In this document: positions 1 to 4,631 of the stretch, one piece after another
How the letters are laid out: every line of letters begins with the position of its first letter
How positions within the stretch are numbered: the first letter of the stretch is position 1
Source: a bacterium
GTDB taxonomy: Bacteria; UBA8248
Reading direction: 5' to 3'
Assembly (NCBI GenBank): GCA_027622355.1
Contig: JAQBZT010000167.1
Coordinates: 1 to 6,808 of the forward strand
Length of the DNA stretch: 6,808 bases
The notes under the pieces: generated by a model
What the model saw: only the letters and a program-made list of their open reading frames with translations
Database searches by the model: none
Told to the model about the DNA's origin: nothing
Program-made: the position numbers and the translations under genes

Positions 1-96
1 GAGCAGAACATGGATGGAGTTTTTGCGGGGCACAGGTATCTTTTTGCAGACTTTGTGGACTTCTCGGTGGGTAGCACCGCCGAGGAAGGGAAATAA
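1..96 (+). CDS. Possible 3' end of an upstream coding sequence, product unknown
   Basis: Frame 1 is open from the window edge to a TAA at 94-96 and would give about 31 residues, with ...FAGHRYLFADFVDF... in the middle and ...STAEEGK at the end. I do not recognise a family. An open frame this short is expected by chance fairly often, so it is only a candidate. The same bases 13-34 also match the start of the KAP gene fragment on the other strand (see the repeat entries), so this end could instead be a relic of that gene. No terminator hairpin follows the stop. Confidence 0.2.
   Translation, partial: EQNMDGVFAGHRYLFADFVDFSVGSTAEEGK
13..34. repeat. 22-bp direct repeat, left copy
   Basis: Positions 13-34 match 1758-1779 in the same orientation at 21 of 22 bases; the only difference is G29 versus A1774. 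Read on the minus strand in the KAP frame, this copy gives C-P-A-K-T-P-S where the KAP fragment gives C-S-A-K-T-P-S. Just beyond the match, the next two codons differ at their third bases. This is what a diverged second copy of the KAP gene start would look like, but only about 34 bases are visible before the window ends. Confidence 0.6.
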
Positions 97-166
97 GGTC
101 GGATTTTGCTAAACGGAGAGTTTTGCCGCATAATTCCGGGGAACACCACCCCGGCATCATCCACCC

Positions 167-175
167 AGGAGGTGA
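167..175 (+). promoter_or_regulatory. Ribosome binding site of the acyl-CoA dehydrogenase gene
   Basis: AGGAGGTGA is a near-perfect anti-16S match and ends 7 bases before the ATG at 183. It decides the start in favour of 183 over an in-frame TTG at 123, which has no such site and would add 20 residues (beginning MPHNSGEHH) that are not typical of the family. Confidence 0.85.
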
Positions 176-182
176 GCCGTCC

Positions 183-1382
183 ATGGACTTCACCCTGACC
201 GAAGCACAGAAAGCCGTTCAGACTCTGGCCCGCGATTTCGCCAAGAGGGAAATAGCGCCGGTGGCCGCCGAGCTCGACCGCGAGCCCGATTGGCAGAAGA
301 GAATGCCGTGGGGACTCATTGAGAAGGCGAGCGCCGTGGGCCTGCGCCAGCTCCCCTACCCCGAGGAATACGGCGGGGGCGGCGCCGACGTCCTCACCTG
401 CTGCCTCGCGGGCGAGGAACTCGGCGTGGGCGACCTGGGTACCGCCGTCAACCTGGATCAAACCTGGAAGCTCCACACCATCCTCGAGAACATGGCCCCA
501 GCCCTCAAGGAAACCTGGTTCCGCCGCTTGTGCGACGACCCCCGCTTCCTGACCGCCATCGCGATCACCGAGCCCGGCGTCGGCAGCGACCACCAGGGCT
601 ATTACGACGACCCTTCCATCGCCCTCCACACCCGGGCCGAGCGGAAAGGCGGCAAGTGGGTGATCAACGGCATGAAGCACTACATCAGCAACGGCCCCGT
701 CGCCTCGCTCTACGTAGTGGCCGCCCGGACGGACAGGACCAAGAACCTCCGCGAAGGCCTCACTGGCTTCCTCCTCCCGCGCGATACCCCGGGCTTCACC
801 ATCGGAAAGGTCCACGAGAAGATTGGCCAGCGCCTCTCCATGAACGCCGAGCTCCTTTTCAAGGATGTCGAGGTGCCCGACGACCATGTCATTCTCGGCG
901 AGGCGAAGATGTTCGAGATCCGGGGGCGCCTCCTCGCCTGTGGCAAGCCCGAGGCGGCGGCGAACTGCGTGGGCGTCGGCCGGGCGGCCTTCGAGAAGGC
1001 ACTGGCGTACGCGAGGGAGCGCGTCCAGGGCGGCAAGCCCATCGTGGAGCATCAGGCCGTTTCCACCATGCTGGCCGACATGGCCATCGGCCTCGATCTT
1101 GCCCGCACCATGGTCTGGCGGTCCGCCTGGGCGGTGGACACCCAAGGGAGAAACTACGACTTCACGCTGGGATGGAAGGCGAAAATCTTCGCCTCGGAGG
1201 TCGCCTTCAACTGCGCCCGCTGGGGCATGGAGATATTCGGCGGGGCGGGCATCATGCAGGAGGCGCCCATGGAGAAGCTCCTCCGCGACGCGAGCACATT
1301 CCTCCACTCGGACGGTACCAACCAAATGCTGCGGCTCCGTACGGCCCGCGCCTATGCCCAGGGGGCCGTTTCATCGTTTTAA
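183..1382 (+). CDS. Acyl-CoA dehydrogenase family flavoprotein
   Basis: A complete protein of 399 residues, the usual length for soluble tetrameric acyl-CoA dehydrogenases. These use FAD to oxidise an acyl-CoA at the alpha-beta bond and pass electrons to ETF. The N-terminal helical domain begins MDFTLTEAQKAV. The first family signature is at residues 127-136 (AITEPGVGSD, flavin contact and substrate loop). The second is at 350-369 (starts EIFGGAGIMQE, ends KLLRD). The stretch between GSD and the next beta-strand (HQGYYDDPSIAL) looks a few residues longer than in short-chain enzymes. At the position of the medium-chain enzyme's catalytic glutamate (motif YEGT) this protein has SDGT, so the likely base is Asp377 (codon 1311-1313). 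Some members acting on cyclic acyl-CoAs are known to use aspartate, but the substrate cannot be named from sequence. The gene stands alone and overlaps the stop of the converging KAP fragment by four bases. Confidence 0.95.
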   Translation: MDFTLTEAQKAVQTLARDFAKREIAPVAAELDREPDWQKRMPWGLIEKASAVGLRQLPYPEEYGGGGADVLTCCLAGEELGVGDLGTAVNLDQTWKLHTILENMAPALKETWFRRLCDDPRFLTAIAITEPGVGSDHQGYYDDPSIALHTRAERKGGKWVINGMKHYISNGPVASLYVVAARTDRTKNLREGLTGFLLPRDTPGFTIGKVHEKIGQRLSMNAELLFKDVEVPDDHVILGEAKMFEIRGRLLACGKPEAAANCVGVGRAAFEKALAYARERVQGGKPIVEHQAVSTMLADMAIGLDLARTMVWRSAWAVDTQGRNYDFTLGWKAKIFASEVAFNCARWGMEIFGGAGIMQEAPMEKLLRDASTFLHSDGTNQMLRLRTARAYAQGAVSSF

Positions 1383-1780
1383 GGGAGCCCGCAATCGAGG
1401 TAAGATAGGTTAAAAGTGGCTGCGTAGGCCTTCCATTTTTTTGCAGCCCTTTTTCCGGTTGAGGACTTGTCGGATCTTCCCAGAGCATCGCCAATATCTT
1501 GGAAGAATGCATCTATCAGATGGTCCGCTCCACTCCACCGCCAAGGGCTGAACTCAACAACTTCGGGAGAGTCCGTCTGATTTTTCCTGAATCGCTCAAC
1601 CACCATGTTCTTGATTGAAGATTTCCCGCTTCCCCAATCACCATAAAGACCCACAACGAGGCTATCTTTTCTTTTCCACCTTGCGATCGCATCCGCTATA
1701 GCATCAGCAAATTGCACTCGCCCGAGGAGGTCTTCATCCCGCGACGAAATGGAAATAGATGGAGTTTTTGCGGAGCACAC
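1379..1780 (-). pseudogene. 3'-truncated KAP-family P-loop NTPase
   Basis: About 133 codons resemble the N-terminus of KAP P-loop NTPases, a family of large, often membrane-associated ATPases that includes defence-related members. Visible are the family opening (RDEDLLGRVQFADAIADAI), a Walker A motif G-D-W-G-S-G-K-S at 1619-1642 within a GLYGDWGSGKSSIKNM context, and the following strand with EFSPWRWSGADHLIDAFF. The frame stops with TAA at 1379-1381, right against the acyl-CoA dehydrogenase stop. The Walker B region, membrane segments and C-terminal half expected of a protein of about 500 residues or more are missing. I place the start at a GTG (1778-1780) with GGAGG at 1787-1791, six bases upstream. 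The frame stays open to 1900, but that extension runs into the neighbouring gene's terminator and is not family-like. The region is less GC-rich than its neighbours, which suggests foreign origin. It is probably a dead remnant; expression of a short ATPase domain cannot be excluded. Confidence 0.75.
1758..1779. repeat. 22-bp direct repeat, right copy
   Basis: This partner of positions 13-34 lies over the first codons of the KAP fragment, next to its GTG start. The two copies are in the same orientation with an offset of 1745 bases, and the segment between them holds the acyl-CoA dehydrogenase and the KAP remnant. A 22-base match with one mismatch is not expected by chance in a window of this size. 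Confidence 0.6.
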
Positions 1781-1839
1781 CCCTCGCCTCCACCAAGAAA
1801 TTTCGGCTTTCAAAGCTTTTCGAATATCGAAACGGCCCT

Positions 1840-1868
1840 GGCCTGGAAACCGCCCTGGTTTCCGGGCC
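1840..1868. repeat. Strong imperfect inverted repeat (12-bp stem, 5-base loop)
   Basis: GGCCTGGAAACC (1840-1851) and GGTTTCCGGGCC (1857-1868) pair over 12 positions with one T-G wobble around the loop GCCCT. Only three T follow on the plus strand and there is no T-run on the minus strand, so it is a weak candidate for an intrinsic terminator. A smaller perfect hairpin, TTTCGA-ATA-TCGAAA, lies just to the left at 1818-1832. Both are in the spacer between the KAP remnant and the small-protein terminator. The role is unknown. Confidence 0.5.
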
Positions 1869-1898
1869 TTTGGCGTTTGGAAAAGGTTTTTCGGCGAC

Positions 1899-1929
1899 AA
1901 AAAAACACCCCGGGTGCCGGCCCGGGGTG
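1899..1929 (-). terminator. Rho-independent terminator of the small exported protein gene
   Basis: Read on the minus strand, a 9-bp stem CACCCCGGG/CCCGGGGTG (1921-1929 and 1906-1914, loop of six bases) is followed directly by seven T (1905-1899). It begins 21 bases after the stop of the gene at 1951-2199. No T-run follows on the plus strand, so it acts in the minus direction only. Confidence 0.9.
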
Positions 1930-1950
1930 CTCGTGCATCAGGGGGTACTG

Positions 1951-2199
1951 TTATTTGGTCAGCAGATCAACCGCCTGGGTTCCCTTCTGCATCGAAGCTG
2001 TGTGGTCTCCCGATTTGTGCAGATTCGTCGCCTCATCCAAAAGCGACACCGCCTTGTCCTTGTCGGGCCCGCTCGCCTTGGCCGCCAGGCGCTGGCCCGC
2101 TCCGATCAGCTTCGGACAATGAAACGCAAAGGCGCTGGTCGCCGAAAAACTGAGTGCCAAAAATCCCGCTGCCGCCACCAACATATAACGCTTGGACAT
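1951..2199 (-). CDS. Small exported helical protein, function unknown
   Basis: An 82-residue protein. The ATG at 2197-2199 is preceded by AGGAGG (2207-2212) at 7 bases, which excludes the longer frame opening at 2259. Residues 1-25 (MSKRYMLVAAAG...SAFA) form a clear signal peptide with basic start, hydrophobic core and an AFA cleavage site, leaving a mature protein of about 57 residues. The mature part starts FHCPKLIGAG and has one cysteine. It then looks like two amphipathic helices (...KAVSLLDEATNLHKSGDH... and TASMQKGTQAVDLL) joined by a turn, as in a single TPR-like hairpin. From memory, small periplasmic hypothetical proteins with an FHCP start and an ALHKAGKH-like turn occur in various proteobacteria and have no assigned role. 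The gene has its own strong terminator and is divergent from an ECF sigma factor gene, which may control it. Metal or ligand binding through His and Cys is possible but unproven. Confidence 0.8.
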   Translation of the reverse strand: MSKRYMLVAAAGFLALSFSATSAFAFHCPKLIGAGQRLAAKASGPDKDKAVSLLDEATNLHKSGDHTASMQKGTQAVDLLTK

Positions 2200-2483
2200 T
2201 CCTCTTCCTCCTTCTCCGTGAAATTGCACTTCCGGTTTTGAGCGCACACCGCCGTCCACCCGGCGGACGCCGCCCGGCTTTAATCGCGCAAATAAAATCC
2301 GGACGCCTGTAACTTTTGCGACCCGATGCTGTTACCATAGGGAACACCCAAGGGCCTGAAAGGTTCCGCCGGGAGAATTTGTGTGGACGGAAAAAGATTA
2401 ATTTTTTTTCGGCGCTGCACATGTTTTTCGTAATATGATTTTGGCTTCATCTCACCAGAACATATGAGAGGAATGGGTCCGAT
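2200..2483. other. Divergent intergenic region between the small-protein and sigma factor genes
   Basis: This 284-base spacer must hold the promoters of both divergent genes. I see no credible gene in it. It contains the GGAAC/GTTCC inverted repeat at 2341-2367 and an AT-rich stretch at 2391-2440 with an A5 run and a T8 run. A TATGAT (2434-2439) could be a housekeeping -10 box for the sigma gene, but no good -35 lies 17 bases upstream. A weak SD-like GAGAGGAA (about 2466-2473) precedes the sigma start. Confidence 0.6.
2341..2367. promoter_or_regulatory. Candidate bidirectional ECF-type promoter or operator
   Basis: GGAAC (2341-2345) and GTTCC (2363-2367) form an inverted repeat with a 17-base spacer. 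GGAAC is a frequent -35 core for ECF sigma factors, and several groups use GGAAC followed about 16-17 bases later by a GTT-containing -10. Because of the symmetry both strands read GGAAC-N16-nGTT. The site could therefore serve the sigma operon to the right (leader of roughly 110 bases) and the small exported protein to the left (roughly 135 bases). It could also be a palindromic repressor site or chance. Confidence 0.35.
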
Positions 2484-3011
2484 ATGGCTTTGCAGGAACG
2501 GGAGATATTTCTGCGTGAGCTGGAGCGCCATTTCGACTCGCTCTACTCCTATTCCAGGTGGATGACCCGAAACAGCGAAGAGGCCGAGGACATCGTCCAT
2601 GACGCCGTGGCCAGAGCCATCGCTCACTGGACCCAATTTTCGCCGGGAACCTCAATGAGGGCCTGGTTGTTTACAATACTGAGGAGGACCTACCTCAACC
2701 GACTCCGCCGGGCCAGTATCGAGGTGACTTCGGCGAGATTCCCCGACCAGGCGGATCAGATTCCCGATCAGCCGTCAAACTGGAATCCCGGAGGTCTTCC
2801 CTCCGGTATCGTGCGAAAGGATATCGACAAGGCGCTGGCGGCTTTATCCGAGGACCATCGCTCTATGGTCCTCCTCGCGGACGTGGAAGAGTTTACGCTT
2901 CGGGAGATTGCGGAGATCGAGGACATCCCGGTGGGCACGGTGAAAAGCCGGCTGTGGCGCGCGCGGATGGAATTGCGGGAAAAATTGACAAGCTACGAGG
3001 GGAATCGCTGA
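2484..3011 (+). CDS. ECF-type RNA polymerase sigma factor
   Basis: A 175-residue protein with the two domains of an extracytoplasmic function sigma factor. Region 2 is at about residues 13-77: SEEAEDIVHDAVARA is the core-binding and -10 region, followed by MRAWLFTILRRTYLNRLRR. After a linker rich in Pro and Asp comes region 4 at about 113-167. It includes LSEDHRSMVLLADVEEFTLREIA and the helix-turn-helix IPVGTVKSRLWRARMELR, which reads the -35 element. It directs RNA polymerase to a small regulon. The next gene starts two bases after its stop and encodes a membrane protein with the layout of an anti-sigma factor, so the sigma factor is probably held at the membrane until a signal arrives. The ATG at 2484 has a GAGAGGAA site about 10 bases upstream; ATGs at 2464 and 2473 are out of frame. 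Confidence 0.93.
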   Translation: MALQEREIFLRELERHFDSLYSYSRWMTRNSEEAEDIVHDAVARAIAHWTQFSPGTSMRAWLFTILRRTYLNRLRRASIEVTSARFPDQADQIPDQPSNWNPGGLPSGIVRKDIDKALAALSEDHRSMVLLADVEEFTLREIAEIEDIPVGTVKSRLWRARMELREKLTSYEGNR

Positions 3012-3013
3012 TC

Positions 3014-3832
3014 ATGGATACCGGCAAGAATCCGTCTGGCGATTTTCCGGGCGGCCAGGATTTGGAGTCGCGCTGGGAAGATGCGCTCCACGGCAGGTCT
3101 TCGTCCGAAGAGGCCTCCGCTCTTCAGGGGGAGATCGACCGCTCCGGCCGCCGGGCGGAATTTTTGGATCAGGCGCAGATCAGCGCCGCCGTCCGGGACG
3201 AGGCCACCCGCCACAAAGCTCCGGAGGAGCTGCGGTCACGGCTCCTCGAATTGCCCATGAGAGACAATCGGCCCGCCTGGATCGGCGGGAGGGTTTGGTG
3301 GGCCGCGGCCGGGGCGCTGGCGGCTTCCGTTGTTTTTCTCATCGGCCTATCGATCTCCCAAAAACCGCAAACTCCCGAAAGCGAGATTTTCTCTGCCCTC
3401 GGGCGGGAGGCCCGGGCGGAGTACCAGCGGGTGCGGCTCGATCCCCGGCCCGTGCAGACCGGGAGCAAAGTCTTGGGAAAAATCCTGGGCTGGTTCGAGC
3501 CTCGCGTGAATTTTCGCCCCAAGGTGTTTTTCGGCGGCGGGGATGAAACCACTCTCGAGGGAGGAAGGGTCGGCTATGTCGCCGGGACCAAGGTACCCGG
3601 TTTTCTCTACCGCTGGAAGGGGGAAACGCTGGTTCTCGTGATTTTCCCGGCCGGCGAAAATCCTGCCTGGTCGAAGCTTCCGCGGAAAAAATGGGTGACC
3701 CTGACCGACGAGGGGCCGACCACCGGTGTATGGCGGCGGGGCGATTTCATCTACGCCCTCGTCGGGCAGATGCCGCCCGAAACCATGCGGGAAATCGCAA
3801 AAAGCATCACCCCGCCCAGCATGAAATTCTAA
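3014..3832 (+). CDS. Single-pass membrane anti-sigma factor (non-zinc type)
   Basis: A 272-residue protein encoded two bases after the sigma factor gene, with GAGGGGA (2997-3003) inside the last sigma codons as its ribosome site. Residues 1-90 are acidic, soluble and helical (LESRWEDALHGRSSSEEASALQGEI and similar), the expected cytoplasmic sigma-binding part. A single membrane segment spans about 93-115 (RVWWAAAGALAASVVFLIGL). The periplasmic part (116-272) has the pattern GYVAGTKVPGFLYRWKGETL ... WRRGDFIYALVGQMPPETMREIA, also seen in the outer domains of putative membrane anti-sigma factors. The protein has no cysteine at all, so the HxxxCxxC zinc motif of ZAS-type anti-sigma factors is absent. 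The family call rests on gene position, topology and this C-terminal pattern; the signal it senses is unknown. Confidence 0.8.
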   Translation: MDTGKNPSGDFPGGQDLESRWEDALHGRSSSEEASALQGEIDRSGRRAEFLDQAQISAAVRDEATRHKAPEELRSRLLELPMRDNRPAWIGGRVWWAAAGALAASVVFLIGLSISQKPQTPESEIFSALGREARAEYQRVRLDPRPVQTGSKVLGKILGWFEPRVNFRPKVFFGGGDETTLEGGRVGYVAGTKVPGFLYRWKGETLVLVIFPAGENPAWSKLPRKKWVTLTDEGPTTGVWRRGDFIYALVGQMPPETMREIAKSITPPSMKF

Positions 3833-3921
3833 AACGCAGCGTCCCTCGATGAATCTCGATAAAAGGGCGATTGAGACTGCGCGCCTCCAATTGTAGAAAG
3901 CCGCCGAGCAGGCTCCCCTCC

Positions 3922-3938
3922 CCGAAAGGGCCCTTCGG
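3922..3938. other. GC-rich palindrome at the converging gene ends
   Basis: CCGAA (3922-3926) and TTCGG (3934-3938) flank AGGGCCC. The palindrome lies directly after the selenoprotein stop on the minus strand, in the 106-base spacer where the anti-sigma gene and the minus-strand operon converge. There is no T-run on either side, so a classical intrinsic terminator is not supported. I see nothing else of note in 3833-3938. Confidence 0.3.
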
Positions 3939-4604
3939 CTAGGCCATGTCCGCCTTCTGGAACTCGATCCGCCCGCCCGGCGGCTCGACCACCAGGTGCA
4001 GCGCCTCGGCGAGGCGGCCCGAGAGGTGCCACATCCCGCAGATGAAGGTGAGCTCCACGATCTGCCGATCGGTGAAGTGCGCGCGCATCGCCTCGAAGGC
4101 GGGCTTGTTCTGCTTCGCCGTCAGTTTCGAGACCTCATCCGCCCAGCGGATACAGGCTTTTTCCTTGTCGCTGAAGAGGGGGCTGTCCATCCAGCCGTCC
4201 CCGTCCAGAATGTCCATCTGTTCCTGCGAGATGCCGAGAGCCCGACCGAGCTCCACGTTGTGGCCCACTCAGTTGTTGCATTGGGTCAGAAGCGCGGTCT
4301 TGACGATGACCAGCTCCATATGGCGGATGTAGTCGGGGTCGGTCTTGAGCCGCTCGCGGCGGAGCTTCTGATCGAGGATCATCCACCCCTCGACCGCGGG
4401 CGGGGCGTTCCCCAGAAGCTGGAGAAAGCGCGGCACCGTCCCCCACATGTCCATGGACCATTTGTAGAGCGGCTCGAGTTCCTCCTTCAGCTCCTCGGGG
4501 ATGTTGTCCGGCGAGACGAAGGGAATCCTCGGGTCCGGATGGAGCATCATTTCATCGGTCACCCCCATCTCGGGGGTCAGGCTGGTTTTTCCGTCCATGG
4601 ACAT
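3939..4604 (-). CDS. Carboxymuconolactone decarboxylase/AhpD-like protein, probable selenoprotein (CNNU)
   Basis: Read as one frame with the TGA at 4269-4271 decoded, this is a 221-residue protein. The ATG at 4602-4604 has AGGAGG at 4614-4619. Residues 55-125 form the family core (starting GTVPRFLQLLGNAPPA). It leads into the redox site Cys109-Asn-Asn-[TGA112]-Val-Gly-His115-Asn, where relatives have C-x-x-C followed by histidine. The second half continues the family: SDKEKACIRWADEVSKL, then FTDRQIVELTFICGMWHLSGRLAEAL. The TGA is the only stop and replaces exactly the second redox cysteine, while the sequence on both sides stays in frame and looks conserved. This points to selenocysteine rather than decay. 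AhpD-like proteins reduce peroxides or disulfides with this CxxC pair; selenium would raise reactivity. It lies 27 bases after a molybdenum hydroxylase gene and is probably co-transcribed. Alternatives are a nonsense mutation or a TGC-to-TGA sequencing error. Confidence 0.85.
4237..4271 (-). promoter_or_regulatory. UGA codon with candidate bacterial SECIS hairpin
   Basis: Counting from the base after the UGA, nt 15-19 (GGAGC) pair with nt 28-32 (GCUCU, closing with a G-U). The 8-base loop UCGGUCGG holds GGU at nt 22-24 (4247-4245). In E. coli fdhF the loop GGU needed for SelB binding lies at nt 19-21, so the position is close to the known arrangement. The stem is short, and in GC-rich coding sequence such hairpins arise easily, so this supports recoding but does not prove it. 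Confidence 0.5.
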
Positions 4605-4631
4605 TTTCGCATGCCTCCTTTCAAAAACCCA

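Noticed and set aside
140..144. GGAAC before the acyl-CoA dehydrogenase as a second ECF promoter
   Set aside because: No GTT-like -10 follows at 16-17 bases, and the site is too close to the SD and start codon.
123..182. Upstream TTG start for the acyl-CoA dehydrogenase
   Set aside because: The ATG at 183 has a near-perfect SD and gives the typical family N-terminus; the extra 20 residues look like translated leader.
530..1408. Plus-strand frame of 292 codons inside the acyl-CoA dehydrogenase
   Set aside because: It is a shifted frame of a well-supported gene with Arg/Pro/Gly-rich composition and no motif.
1781..1900. N-terminal extension of the KAP frame to an ATG at 1900
   Set aside because: The extension overlaps the small-protein terminator and a strong palindrome and is not KAP-like; a GTG at 1780 with GGAGG fits the family start better.
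2434..2439. TATGAT as a housekeeping promoter for the sigma factor gene
   Set aside because: The -10 is good, but the bases 17 upstream (GGCGCT) are nothing like TTGACA, so I mention it only as a possibility in the intergenic entry.
3939..4604. Two separate genes, or a simple pseudogene, split at the TGA
   Set aside because: Neither half is a complete domain, no SD lies before the GTG at 4268, and the single stop falls precisely on a redox cysteine position with the family sequence intact on both sides.
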